A DNA stretch of 40,052 bases, from assembly GCA_009697105.1 (NCBI GenBank), contig SIAQ01000040.1, positions 1-40,052 of the forward strand, read 5' to 3'. Within the stretch, counting starts at the first letter, position 1; every line of letters begins with the position of its first letter. This document shows positions 21,719 through 31,920 of the stretch, piece by piece. The notes under the pieces were generated by a model. That model was not told the origin of the DNA and searched no databases. It worked only from the letters and a program-made list of their open reading frames with translations. Source of the stretch: Gemmataceae bacterium. GTDB taxonomy: Bacteria; Planctomycetota; Planctomycetia; Gemmatales; Gemmataceae. A program made the translations under genes and the position numbers.

Positions 21719-24343
21719 ATGAACAATCGCAGATGGGCCTGGCTCTCCGCCTCGCTGCTTGGTGTATTCGGCCTTGGCGTCGCCAGTTACACTTATCTTT
21801 CCAACGTCAACGCGGATACGACCAACGTCATCGGCGGCAAGGGCGTCAAAGGCGCCGATACGCTCCCGATCAAGCAGGTCGTCCTCTTCAACAGCGGCGT
21901 CGGCTACTTCCAACGCGAAGGCGAAATCGACGGCAACGTGCGCATCCAGCTCTCCTTCCCCGTCGGCGATATCAACGATCTCCTCAAGAGCCTCGTGCTG
22001 CAAGACTCAAAGGGCCGCATCGGCACCGTCAACTACGACTCCTCCGACCCGATCGACAAAATCCTGCGCAGCTTTGCCCTCGATCTCACCACCAACCCGA
22101 CGTTTGGCCAAATCCTGAACCAGGCCCGCGGCGAGAAAATCGAGATCACCCGCACCGACAAGAAGGAAGCAGCCGTCAAAATCATCGGCGTGATTGTCGG
22201 CATGGAAACCAAGAAAATCCCCGTCGGCAAGGACCAGGTCATCGACGCGGAGTTCTTGACGCTCAACACCAGCACCGGCCTGCAAGCGATCCAGATGGAC
22301 CAGGTCATTTCCGTTCGCTTCCAAAACCCGACGCTCGAAAGCGAACTCCAGCGGGCCTTGAGCGTGCTCGCCTCATCGCATGACACGCAAAAGAAAACCG
22401 TCAGCGTCGGCTTCAACGGCGAAGGCAAACGCGACGTCCGTGTCGGCTACGTGGTCGAACGGCCCATCTGGAAAACCAGCTATCGCCTGCGTATCGACAA
22501 CAACAACAAGGTCTTCCTGCAAGGCTGGGCACTCGTCGAAAACACCTCCGACGACGACTGGAACGACGTCAAGATGTTCCTTGTGTCCGGCAAGCCGATC
22601 TCGTTCAAGATGAACCTGTACGACCCAATCTACATCCCGCGTCCGACGGTCGAGCCGGAGATGTTCGCCTCGCTGCGCCCGCCCGTCTACAGCGGCGCGA
22701 TGGGTGGCGACGAACTCGCGGCAAAGGCCGTCAAGGCGGCGATGGAGCCGCATTTGAATATGCCCTCGACGGGCTTCGGCAACTTCGCCCCCGGTACTCC
22801 TCCGATGATGCCGGGCCCAAACGCCGACGCGAAGGCGGCCCAGAACGCATTCCAGCAGCAACAGAATTTCCGCAATCTCGAAAATGCCGCTCAGGTCCGC
22901 GCTCGGGATGCCAACAAGCTGTCGTATGACGAACTGATACGCCGTCGGCAGGAGCAGGTCGTCAAGGTTGATGAAGCGAAGAAGGTAGGCAAAAACATCG
23001 CTGGCTTCAACTTCAAGGAAGGCATCCAGTCAGTCGCCAGTGCGGATGAAGTGGGCGATTACTTCCAGTACGCCATCGACCAGAAGATCACGCTTCCGCG
23101 CCAGAAATCAGCGATGTTGCCGATCCTCGACCAGTCGATCGAAGGTCTCAAGGTCAGCATCTACAACGAAGCGACGCACGCCAAGTTCCCGCTGCTGGGC
23201 CTCAAACTCAAAAACACATCGGGCCAACCGCTCACGCAAGGCCCGATCACCGTGTACGACGGCGGCATCTTCGGTGGCGATACCCGCATTCTCGATGTGC
23301 AGCCTAACGAGACGCGGTTGCTCAGCTACGCTCTCGACCAGGGCACTGAGGTCAAGACCGAAACCAAGCAATCGCCCAGCCCGGACATGATCTTCCGCAT
23401 CGGTTCCGGCGAATTCAGCGCTCGCTACTTCATTCGCCAAACGAAGACCTATTCGATCAAGAACCGCTCGACGCACGATCGCCAGGTGATTCTCGAACAC
23501 CCGATTCGCTCCGAGTGGAAGCTGTTCGAGCCAAAGAAGCCGGCCGAGCAGACGCGCGATCTCTACCGCTTCATGGTCTCGGTCCCCGCCGGCAAGAGCG
23601 TCACGCATGACGTGATCGAAGACATGCCGCGCGTCGATAACCTCGGCGGGGCGCAGTCCTACGCTGTCGCTGCGGGTATCAACGTTCGCATCGAGACGGC
23701 GGTGGACCTGAACAAGCTCATCGGCCTGCGTATCAACAAGGGCTTCGTCGTTCCGACCTACAAGACGCGCGAGACCAAGGCGGTCTACGTCCAAAACCTG
23801 TCCGATGTCGATCGCAGCTTCACGGTCGATCACGTCGTCCGTCCGGGCTGGACTCGGCTCGACGACAAGAACGACCCGATCCCAGGACCGGAAGTCTTCC
23901 GCTTCAAACTCGAAATCGCCAAGGGCAAGACGGGCAACAAGGCCGTCCGCGAAGAACGCACCCACTCCGAAGGCGGACAGTTGCTCAAGACCCTGAACGA
24001 GGTGACGCTTCTCGCTTACATGAACAACGTCATCGTCAGTGCCGACGTGAAGGCCGCTTTCACCAAGGCGATCAGCATGCAGGCGAAAATCGTCGAAACG
24101 CAGACGCAGATTGCCGAGGTCGAGAAGCAATTGACCATTGTCACCGGCGATCACAACCGCGTGCGGGAGAATCTGAAGATCATTCCGATGAGTTCCGAGC
24201 ACTACAAAGCAGCACTCGAAAAGTTCGTCGCTCAGGACAAGCAGATCGAGACGTTCCAGAAAAACGTCCGTGATCTAAACGCGACACTGCAAGGCCATAT
24301 CCGCGACTATGACCTGTTCCTGTCGAAGCTCGACGCGGAGTAA
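21719..24343 (+). CDS. Large exported DUF4139-type protein
   Basis: This 874-residue protein has an N-terminal signal/anchor (MNNRRWAWLSASLLGVFGLG). The first 250 residues (QVVLFNSGVGYFQREGEIDG, then DINDLLKSLVLQD) precede a segment diagnostic of the DUF4139/MuiA-like beta domain: RPIWKTSYRLRIDNNNKVFL, then QGWALVENTSDDDWNDVKMF. A low-complexity linker with PGTPPMMPGPNADAKAAQNA separates this from the C-terminal half, which ends in a long predicted coiled coil (about 790-874). The family's biochemical role is unknown; one member was named for effect on mucoidy. GGGAG lies about 8 bases before the chosen ATG; a start nine codons upstream is possible. It follows the export operon but a repeat intervenes, so cotranscription is uncertain. 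Confidence 0.8.
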   Translation: MNNRRWAWLSASLLGVFGLGVASYTYLSNVNADTTNVIGGKGVKGADTLPIKQVVLFNSGVGYFQREGEIDGNVRIQLSFPVGDINDLLKSLVLQDSKGRIGTVNYDSSDPIDKILRSFALDLTTNPTFGQILNQARGEKIEITRTDKKEAAVKIIGVIVGMETKKIPVGKDQVIDAEFLTLNTSTGLQAIQMDQVISVRFQNPTLESELQRALSVLASSHDTQKKTVSVGFNGEGKRDVRVGYVVERPIWKTSYRLRIDNNNKVFLQGWALVENTSDDDWNDVKMFLVSGKPISFKMNLYDPIYIPRPTVEPEMFASLRPPVYSGAMGGDELAAKAVKAAMEPHLNMPSTGFGNFAPGTPPMMPGPNADAKAAQNAFQQQQNFRNLENAAQVRARDANKLSYDELIRRRQEQVVKVDEAKKVGKNIAGFNFKEGIQSVASADEVGDYFQYAIDQKITLPRQKSAMLPILDQSIEGLKVSIYNEATHAKFPLLGLKLKNTSGQPLTQGPITVYDGGIFGGDTRILDVQPNETRLLSYALDQGTEVKTETKQSPSPDMIFRIGSGEFSARYFIRQTKTYSIKNRSTHDRQVILEHPIRSEWKLFEPKKPAEQTRDLYRFMVSVPAGKSVTHDVIEDMPRVDNLGGAQSYAVAAGINVRIETAVDLNKLIGLRINKGFVVPTYKTRETKAVYVQNLSDVDRSFTVDHVVRPGWTRLDDKNDPIPGPEVFRFKLEIAKGKTGNKAVREERTHSEGGQLLKTLNEVTLLAYMNNVIVSADVKAAFTKAISMQAKIVETQTQIAEVEKQLTIVTGDHNRVRENLKIIPMSSEHYKAALEKFVAQDKQIETFQKNVRDLNATLQGHIRDYDLFLSKLDAE

Positions 24344-24353
24344 TAATAACCAA

Positions 24354-24390
24354 TTGTTTAGCCGCTCGCCTCTGGCGAGCGGCTAAACAA
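24354..24390. terminator. Perfect 17-bp palindrome between convergent genes
   Basis: TTGTTTAGCCGCTCGCC (24354-24370), loop TCT, then GGCGAGCGGCTAAACAA (24374-24390) form a very stable short hairpin between the DUF4139 gene and the giant membrane protein gene. It is the simplest member of the TTTAGCCGC family. Bidirectional termination is likely but not shown by a long U-run. Confidence 0.75.
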
Positions 24391-24394
24391 CGTT

Positions 24395-27300
24395 TCAATC
24401 CCATCGTTTCATGTTGTCGATGACGTGCAGCACTTCGTTGCGCTTCTTCTCGAAGAGCGCGAACAGGATCAGAATCAACACGCCGAGAATCAGACCGCTT
24501 GCCCACCATATCCACGTTTGTTGCTTATCCACGGCTGCATGCCAAATCTGTGCGAAGACCACCACCAACAACGCCATAAATCCGGTCAGCATAAACGCCC
24601 TGACGCGGAACAGGATGCCGAGCAGCATGCCCGCCACGGCTATCAACGCGAGGATGATCGCGAACCACGGCTGCGACAGGCCCTCCTTGAACATCTCGAT
24701 CGTGCTCGAAAGATAGATGAGCGTCAGCCCGACATAGCGTAGCGATAGACTGTGCCAAAAGCCGACACGCTCGCGGTTGACGTACTCCGCGACCAGCACG
24801 ATCAGGCCGAGCGGGATCAGCCACAGCTGCGGGCGCTGGAGGAACGTCGTCGCGTCTTGATTGCCGAGCAACACCCAGACGCCGAAGTTGATCGCCAGCG
24901 CCGCGGCGATGCCGAAGTTGCCCGACGCTCGCCGCTGCGCCTGCCAGCCGAGGAAGACGCCGAGCAGCATCCAGCAGACTGCTTCCCAGTGATAGCCCTG
25001 CGAGAAACGCACAAGGTAATCGAGGAACGGCTCCAACCCCGGCACGGCTTCGCGCATCTGGTGCAGCATGCCCGTGCAAATCGGAGCGAGACGAAACGCC
25101 AGCACCGGCACAAACGCCAGCCCAAACGCACTGCGGCGGATCGGCACGGCAAGGATCGTCAGCCCCTTCTGCGTGAACAGGTCGCTGGTCGTCGTCATCG
25201 CCAGCGCGAGCGCCATGACCACGAAGAACCAGTATTGCCCAAGCACCGGATGGAACAAATTCGGCACATTGAGCCGAGCGTGGATGGCGAGCATCAAGAT
25301 CAACGCTTCGGCGATGTAGACGTAAGCCGAGCGATGTTCGCCTTCGATTCCGTAGGCGTCGGCTTCCTTGGTGAGCACCGAATGCAGTGTGAGCGCGATG
25401 ACGCCGGCGAACCCCAGTCCAGCCAGAACGGCGAGGCCCTTGTGCAGCGGGCAGACTTTGATACCTTCCCTGCCATCGAAGTGAACCAATTCCTGACCGA
25501 TCAATAGTGCCATCGCCACGACACTAACGACTGCCAGCACGGCACTGAACGAACGCCCGGCCGCGCGCCAATCAGCGTCGCGCACGATTATCGGAAGCGA
25601 GTAGCGCAGGGCAACGCAGCACAAGGTGAGGACAGGCAGCACTGCACCGCTGCGATGCAGCCAAATCGGCGGCAGATCGAACACCGCCAGCGACGCTTCG
25701 AGTAGGCTGAGCAGGCCGACGCTGAGGACGACCTGGAACGCCAATCGGCGGTCGTCGAGCAAAAGATCTGCGCGGCGAATCCGCGGCCAGACGCAGGTCA
25801 TGACGAACGCCGACGCCGTGAGCAACGCACACGCCGCCGACCCGCCGAGCCTGGCAGTCCGGGTGTCGAAGTCGAGTGTGATCCAGAGCGACAGTGCGAG
25901 GAGTATCGCCATGGCGCTCATCTGAATGTACCACAGCCAGCGACCGTGCGATGCCCTGTGTGGCTCGAAATGGAGCAGGCCTCGCACGAACGCGGTTTCT
26001 TCCATGATGTACATACTAACGCAAACGGCAAGGACGTAGCTTGAGCCAAGGACGGTGGCATACCAAAGCCAGTCGGCGGGTTGCAGGTTCAGCGAATACA
26101 GAACGAGGCCGAGCGCGGTGAGACCGCAGACGTAAAGCTGCCCGCGTGCGAATTGGCGGTCGGCCTCACGCCATAGTTCGACGCAGGCGCCGAACGCCAG
26201 GCTTGCCAGCGCGATGCAGGCAAGCGGCATGGAGAAGGGCAGAGGATCACGGTTCCAATGCGAAATGCTGGCATACGCCGTCAACGCGAAGAGCGAGAAT
26301 ATGCCGGCTGAGATCGCCGCTTGCGAGAATGCGAAGCCGAGATCGTCGGTGAATGCTTCGCCCTTGCGAGTGGTCACGCGCTCGATCAACGACCACACGA
26401 TGCCGGCGCACGCTGCGCAGAGCGCTTGCGTGAGTACGATCATGTTAAATCGCTCAGCATCGCTCCACTCAGGGCCGACGGACCAGGCGATGGCGAGTGT
26501 CAGGCCGACGAGTTGCAGCATCAAGCCGGAAAGATACTGATAGCGCGTCGCCTGTGCCCAAATTGCTTGGAGTGCGAAGAGGACAGCGACAGCGCCGAGA
26601 TAGCCGACGGGCCAAACCAACTGGCCATCCTGCGTCCAGGCGATCCAGAGCGTAATGAGCGTGACGAACACGCTGAGCAAGCTGGCCCAGCCACGTGTTG
26701 GGCCCGCTGGAAAGCCGCGCCAGAACAAGTCGCTCCACCATGGCCCGCGTTCGATGGCGACGAGTCCCTGGCTTTGGCGAACTTGCGACATCCACGACAC
26801 ACCAACGATGCCGAAGGCGCTGGCCAGCCAAACGCCGGCGAGGGCATGAAACGCCGCCCAGGACGCATCGGATATGCCGTCGGCGGTGCCCGCGAGGAGC
26901 ACGCCGGCCATCAAGCCGCATAGGGAGATGATGTCTTCAATCGACCATCCGCGTACCACGATGTAATACCAAGTCGCTGCGATCGCATTGAGCGCGAAGG
27001 CGATCCAGCCAATTGCGCTGGCGAGATCTTGCAGATACGGCGATTGCTGATTCGGCACCCAAGCCCAATTGAGCAAGCCGTTAATCAGCATCAGGCCCTG
27101 GATGCTGATGCCGATTGCGATCTGCACCGGCAGGCAGCGGAAGCTGCCGAGTTCGACGTCAACACCAGCCAGCCAGGGGTGCAGAGCGAGCCGAACCAGC
27201 GACACCACGCCGAGCACCGCGAAATTGACGTGGATGATCCACAGCCAGAATGGGCGCTGGTTTTCGCCCAAATGAATAGCGAGGATCGTTCCCGCAAGCA

Positions 27301-30300
27301 TCAGCAGAAATGTCGCGCCGACGGCATAGCGCTCGGCTCGGCGATGACGCGCGAGCAAGAGGCCCGCAGTCGCAGTAAGGCTCGCCGTTATCGCGGCGTG
27401 ATAGGGTTGCTCGTCGTGCCACAGCGTCGAGAGGCTCATCGTCGCGGCCAACAAACCCGATGCGATGGTATAAACCGTGGCTTCGGAAAGCTCGCCTGAC
27501 ACGCGCAGCCAGCGCGGCGGATTGAGGCCATCAAAGGAGACGTGCAAGGCAACCCAGCCACAGCAGAAGATACCACTGGCGAGCATCAACCCCGCGAAGC
27601 CCTGGCCGACCAAGCCGCGTTCGATGCTGCACGCCACCACGCCGAGCGCGATCATGCCTAGCGACCCGATCACGTGAAGCGACACCGAGGCATGGCGCTG
27701 TCGAGCGTACAGTCCGTAACCGCCGATCATGAGTACAAACGCCGCCCAACTCCAGATGGAACCGCCAAGATCGATCCACGGCTTCAGCGCGTCGTCCACG
27801 GAAAACAGAATCTGGATCACGGCTGGGACAAGTGCGACGAGGTAGAGCGCCACGCCAGCTACGTTGTTGAGCAGTAGCAGCGGCGATTCGAGCAACGGAC
27901 GATCTGTCTCGCGGTGAATTCGGCCGGCGATGGCGACCCAGAGGAACGTCCATATCCACGCCGTCGCCGAGCCGATCAATAGCGACGCCGGCGCGATCCA
28001 GCTTTCGCCGAGATCGGCGCGAGGCAACGTCAACAGGAACCCGCCAATCGCGCACGCGACATTCAGCACGCCCGCGGAGGATAAGTAATAAGCAAGCCGT
28101 TCGCGGAAGCCATGCCCGGCGAGAACGATGCTCGTAACGGCAAGCGGCGCGAGGAGGGAGAGCGGCCTGCCCATCGCGCGGAACACGCCGTCCAGCGGAC
28201 CGGGAATCGCGATATGATTGAGCCGCGACGCGACGACATAACCCGACAGCACGAGCGTTGGCACAACGGCGCCGGCGAGCAAGATGCCACGCACCCAAAC
28301 GATCGGCAAGCGCGCCTCGATGTCGCCCAGCAACCGATGACGCCACCACAGCACCGCCGACCCGCCGGCGAACGCCAACGTCAAGCCCCAGCGCGTCGCC
28401 GACGCCATCGCGCGTTGGTCCGCGAAGAACATGCCGGCCGCCAGCATCGGCACCGTCAGTATTAGAATCGCCATCGCCGGTGCGGCGAGTTTGACATGCC
28501 CATCCTTCGCCCAGATGGCGACGATCGTCGCCAGCACGATCACCAACGCCCACCCAATCCACGATAGGCCGTGATCGTGCCATTCAATCGTAAACGCACG
28601 CCAGGCGTCCGGCGTGATGCTGATCTCCTGCCCGATGCCCCAGAGAATCACCAACGCCACGAGCAGATACTGCCCGATCAACATCATCCCCGCAAGGATG
28701 CGGTCGATCGGCACAAATTTTAGCGTGAGGACCATCGCGATCGATTGGCTCTTGCCCATCGACAACCGAATCATCTCCCAACCCAGGCTCAGACCAGCGA
28801 TCCCGAGCGCATAAACCGAGAGGCAGTACGGCTCGCGCCAATCGAAGCCGCGTTCCATCAGCATGTCGCCAGAAATCAAGACCAAGGCCGTGGCCACCAC
28901 GAATTGACTGCACGCGAACAGGATCGGCCAACACTCAACGATAGCGAGCGTCAACCATAGCACGGCAAGCCAACAGCAGGCCGCGCCGCTCCAGGACCAC
29001 GCCAGGCCAAAGTGTGACGCCTCAAACCCGACGACAACCGCGGCAACGACGCTCGACGCGACGGCCGAAAACTGCATCGGCACCCGATACATGTCTTGCA
29101 GCCAAGCGATTGCTCGTAACCGTGGCACGAAACGCAGCGCCAGGCTGAGGACGAGAAACACGCTGGCGTGCCCGAGTAGGCCCCAGATCACTCGGTGGGC
29201 CAGCGACGTATCGTGAAACCAGTGTTGCGTGCCGATACAAATCGCCGCCGCGAACGCTAACGTGCAGGCGTAGGTAATCTCCGCGAAACGATGGCGCAGG
29301 TTTGCCGTCAACCAGATCACGCTCACCGCCGCCAGAGTCATGGCCGTCGCGAGCGGATGGTCCTGGGCGTAGGGCAGAATCAACAGCCCGGCGAGCCCCG
29401 TCGATACCGCCGCGCCGATCGACCAGCAGTAGGCGTCGCGCACACGGCGACAGCGCATCATTGCCTCGGCGGCGATTGCCTGCACGACGAGTAAACCGGT
29501 CAAGCGCAACGCCGCCAGTGGTTGGCGAACCATCGCGTCGATATCGAACGCCCAGCCCATGACGATCAGCGTGGCAAGATAGAGTTGCACAGGCACAAAT
29601 AGAATCGACGAGCGCAGCAGCCAGGCGGTCGTCGTTAGTACCACCAGGTTGAACAAGCCGACGGCCCAGCGATGCAGCGGATCGGAAACGCTCACGATGA
29701 ACGCGCCGAAGAGTACGAACTGCCCCGCCAGCGCCAGCGACGTTCCCAGGACGCGCCACATTGCGCTCGGACCCGCGTCGGCTGCTGTGCTGTCACCGAT
29801 CGGCAGCTTGCGATTGAGTAGCACGCCGATCGTCAGGATCGGCACGCCGAACAGCGCGAGCGCCGGCGAGAAATGTAAGAGGACTTGGGCCAAGTCGCGA
29901 TCGCCGAACAGCGTGGACGCGACCGCCACGCCGCTGGCGAACATCATCGCCCCGGCCGCAATCAGCACGGCGGCGATCCGCGCCACCGACCACGTTTCGA
30001 GCCTCGCCAGCGGCACCAGCAGCCAGCCAACTGCCAGCACCATCGCGAGCACCGGAATCAAGCTGATGGCGTAATCGACGCCCACGCCGCCGGTGCGCGC
30101 CATCGCGATCGGCGCCGTCAATTGTGCCATCGAACTGACTAGCACCGACGCCGTCATGATCTCCGCGCTCGGCAGCGATAGAGCGAGCGGATCGCGCACC
30201 AGGATTCGACCGGCGCGATGCAAAAATCCGCCCAGCACCACCAGCGCCCCCGCGGCCATCGCGTAACCGACCCAGCCTGCTCCCTCCTCGCGCGTCAATC

Positions 30301-31510
30301 CCGCCAGCACCAGAAAATTCAACGGCGTCAGCAACATCGCGATCAGCAGCAAGCCGCGACTCGTCGATTCGAGCTTCCAGTGGTGCAGCGTATAAAGGCC
30401 CGCCCCAAAGAGCGAACACGTAATGGCTGCGATAATGAAGAACGGCGAAAACGGAATCTGCTCCAGCTTCTGCCAAAAGCTGATGACCAGCGCGATCGAA
30501 CAGCCGACGACCAGCGTGCCGCCGATCAACTCGCCCCAGAGGATGTTGCGTTCCTCCATGAACACCCCGAACCATTCCGCGAAGCTGCGCCGACGAGCGA
30601 CGGGCGCCACGGGTTCGGGAATCGACTCGGCTTTCTGCGCAGCGATCGTCACCGCCACAAGTGTCGGCGCTATCGATACCGGCGTCGGTTCGGCGACGTG
30701 TCGTGGGAACCATTTCGCCAACGCGGGCTGCGACGCCACGATAGCCGGGTACGCCGACAGCCGCAGCACCATTGCATCGAGCGATTCGCTGGTCGGCAGT
30801 TTGCTCGCCGTCTCCAAGGCCTCGACGGCGATCTCCGCCAGCAGGTTCAAATCGGTCGGATGCTCAAGTACCACCTGATAGGCTCGACATGCCCGGCTCG
30901 TCATGCCGACCGCTGCCTGCAACCGCGCAACGCCCACCAACGCTCGCGGCGATAGGTGGCGTAGCTCCTCGTCGAGCAATCCGCGTGCCAGGGCTAGGGC
31001 CTTTTTCTTGTCGTCGGTGCTGAGCGCTCGGCCCAGGTCGCGAGCGAACCAAGCTTCCAGTTGTGCAAGCGGCGGCAACGGCACCGACTTTATTGGCGAA
31101 ACCAGAACGCCCACCTTTGGTGATGGGTCAGGCTTGCCGAGCAAAAATGCGATTCGCGCGGTAAGCGCTTGCAACGACTCCTCGCCCACTGCCGACGTGA
31201 GACGCTTATTCTGGATCAGGTCGCGCAGTACTCGCTGGGCGGCGTCGATGTCCTTCAGCTCGGACGCAACCACGCCTTCCGGATTCAAGCCGCAATGCGG
31301 GCAGTCGTCGCTGTCGTCGGGCTGAAATAACTCTTTGCAGCCGATACATGACACGGACCGCCGCGATTGTCGTGGCTGCTCCGCCGCCGGCTTGGGCGAC
31401 GCGAAGATCGACGCAAACATCAGCCAAATTCCGTGGCCAACACCGGCGACCACGGTAATCACGGCGGCAAGCGCGAGGAGGAAGCAAAAGAGGCCAGCCA
31501 GGACTTCCAT
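24395..31510 (-). CDS. Giant polytopic membrane protein with N-terminal zinc ribbon
   Basis: A single uninterrupted frame encodes 2371 residues. After one N-terminal helix (MEVLAGLFCFLLALAAVITV) comes a zinc-ribbon motif C-x2-C-x10-C-x2-C (SCIGCKELF to DDCPHCG), then about 250 soluble residues with helical, TPR-like segments (SRACRAYQVVLEHPTDLNLL). From about residue 310 to the end, the protein is almost entirely alternating hydrophobic helices and short loops, by eye more than 50 membrane segments. The membrane part opens with NILWGELIGGTLVVGCSIAL. It resembles the very large multi-helix proteins annotated DUF2339-like, but I cannot confirm a family, and no transport or enzyme motif is visible. 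The start is ATG 31510; a TTG at 31552 is possible. Long overlapping frames in this region are shadows. Confidence 0.85.
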   Translation of the reverse strand: MEVLAGLFCFLLALAAVITVVAGVGHGIWLMFASIFASPKPAAEQPRQSRRSVSCIGCKELFQPDDSDDCPHCGLNPEGVVASELKDIDAAQRVLRDLIQNKRLTSAVGEESLQALTARIAFLLGKPDPSPKVGVLVSPIKSVPLPPLAQLEAWFARDLGRALSTDDKKKALALARGLLDEELRHLSPRALVGVARLQAAVGMTSRACRAYQVVLEHPTDLNLLAEIAVEALETASKLPTSESLDAMVLRLSAYPAIVASQPALAKWFPRHVAEPTPVSIAPTLVAVTIAAQKAESIPEPVAPVARRRSFAEWFGVFMEERNILWGELIGGTLVVGCSIALVISFWQKLEQIPFSPFFIIAAITCSLFGAGLYTLHHWKLESTSRGLLLIAMLLTPLNFLVLAGLTREEGAGWVGYAMAAGALVVLGGFLHRAGRILVRDPLALSLPSAEIMTASVLVSSMAQLTAPIAMARTGGVGVDYAISLIPVLAMVLAVGWLLVPLARLETWSVARIAAVLIAAGAMMFASGVAVASTLFGDRDLAQVLLHFSPALALFGVPILTIGVLLNRKLPIGDSTAADAGPSAMWRVLGTSLALAGQFVLFGAFIVSVSDPLHRWAVGLFNLVVLTTTAWLLRSSILFVPVQLYLATLIVMGWAFDIDAMVRQPLAALRLTGLLVVQAIAAEAMMRCRRVRDAYCWSIGAAVSTGLAGLLILPYAQDHPLATAMTLAAVSVIWLTANLRHRFAEITYACTLAFAAAICIGTQHWFHDTSLAHRVIWGLLGHASVFLVLSLALRFVPRLRAIAWLQDMYRVPMQFSAVASSVVAAVVVGFEASHFGLAWSWSGAACCWLAVLWLTLAIVECWPILFACSQFVVATALVLISGDMLMERGFDWREPYCLSVYALGIAGLSLGWEMIRLSMGKSQSIAMVLTLKFVPIDRILAGMMLIGQYLLVALVILWGIGQEISITPDAWRAFTIEWHDHGLSWIGWALVIVLATIVAIWAKDGHVKLAAPAMAILILTVPMLAAGMFFADQRAMASATRWGLTLAFAGGSAVLWWRHRLLGDIEARLPIVWVRGILLAGAVVPTLVLSGYVVASRLNHIAIPGPLDGVFRAMGRPLSLLAPLAVTSIVLAGHGFRERLAYYLSSAGVLNVACAIGGFLLTLPRADLGESWIAPASLLIGSATAWIWTFLWVAIAGRIHRETDRPLLESPLLLLNNVAGVALYLVALVPAVIQILFSVDDALKPWIDLGGSIWSWAAFVLMIGGYGLYARQRHASVSLHVIGSLGMIALGVVACSIERGLVGQGFAGLMLASGIFCCGWVALHVSFDGLNPPRWLRVSGELSEATVYTIASGLLAATMSLSTLWHDEQPYHAAITASLTATAGLLLARHRRAERYAVGATFLLMLAGTILAIHLGENQRPFWLWIIHVNFAVLGVVSLVRLALHPWLAGVDVELGSFRCLPVQIAIGISIQGLMLINGLLNWAWVPNQQSPYLQDLASAIGWIAFALNAIAATWYYIVVRGWSIEDIISLCGLMAGVLLAGTADGISDASWAAFHALAGVWLASAFGIVGVSWMSQVRQSQGLVAIERGPWWSDLFWRGFPAGPTRGWASLLSVFVTLITLWIAWTQDGQLVWPVGYLGAVAVLFALQAIWAQATRYQYLSGLMLQLVGLTLAIAWSVGPEWSDAERFNMIVLTQALCAACAGIVWSLIERVTTRKGEAFTDDLGFAFSQAAISAGIFSLFALTAYASISHWNRDPLPFSMPLACIALASLAFGACVELWREADRQFARGQLYVCGLTALGLVLYSLNLQPADWLWYATVLGSSYVLAVCVSMYIMEETAFVRGLLHFEPHRASHGRWLWYIQMSAMAILLALSLWITLDFDTRTARLGGSAACALLTASAFVMTCVWPRIRRADLLLDDRRLAFQVVLSVGLLSLLEASLAVFDLPPIWLHRSGAVLPVLTLCCVALRYSLPIIVRDADWRAAGRSFSAVLAVVSVVAMALLIGQELVHFDGREGIKVCPLHKGLAVLAGLGFAGVIALTLHSVLTKEADAYGIEGEHRSAYVYIAEALILMLAIHARLNVPNLFHPVLGQYWFFVVMALALAMTTTSDLFTQKGLTILAVPIRRSAFGLAFVPVLAFRLAPICTGMLHQMREAVPGLEPFLDYLVRFSQGYHWEAVCWMLLGVFLGWQAQRRASGNFGIAAALAINFGVWVLLGNQDATTFLQRPQLWLIPLGLIVLVAEYVNRERVGFWHSLSLRYVGLTLIYLSSTIEMFKEGLSQPWFAIILALIAVAGMLLGILFRVRAFMLTGFMALLVVVFAQIWHAAVDKQQTWIWWASGLILGVLILILFALFEKKRNEVLHVIDNMKRWD

Positions 31511-31552
31511 AGCGATCTCGAGTGAGAGTTCGGAAGCTGCGCGAGAAAACAA

Positions 31553-31920
31553 GTTAGCTTCTGCAAACTTATTACATTATAACGCGTGTAAGATGGGGGA
31601 AGTCAAACGAATAACCGGAAAAAGGCGAAAAATTGAGTCGTCTGCCATCGGTGAATGAGAACTTACTTCACGTAAAAGCATCGCTGTGGAAGATTCCGCG
31701 CATGGCCTTCGTGTTCTCTGTGTTTTCTGTGGTGAATCGCTTTCGTTCGCCACTGTTTCCTTAAGGCGGGCATCGATTCATCTGTCGGTATGGCGATCCG
31801 TCCGCGCTCCGTTGCGCGTCGAGGCTAACCGGATCGACGGACTTCCTTACAAGCCAACCTTGCAAAGCTGGCTCAATGCCGTCACAATGACGTTAGGAGA
31901 TTATTTCACGAGGATCGACC
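31553..31920. other. Divergent intergenic region
   Basis: This 368-base gap lies between the giant membrane protein gene and the DUF1549/1553 gene. It holds a candidate promoter for the former (31576-31606), a half copy of the CACAGAG repeat (31707-31736) and a GAGG ribosome site about 8 bases before ATG 31921. I see no gene in it. Confidence 0.5.
31576..31606 (-). promoter_or_regulatory. Candidate sigma-70 promoter for the giant membrane protein
   Basis: On the minus strand, TTGACT (plus 31601-31606) and a perfect TATAAT (plus 31576-31581) are separated by 19 bases. Transcription would start about 60 bases before ATG 31510. The spacer is two bases longer than optimal, so the promoter may be weak or need help. 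Confidence 0.45.
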
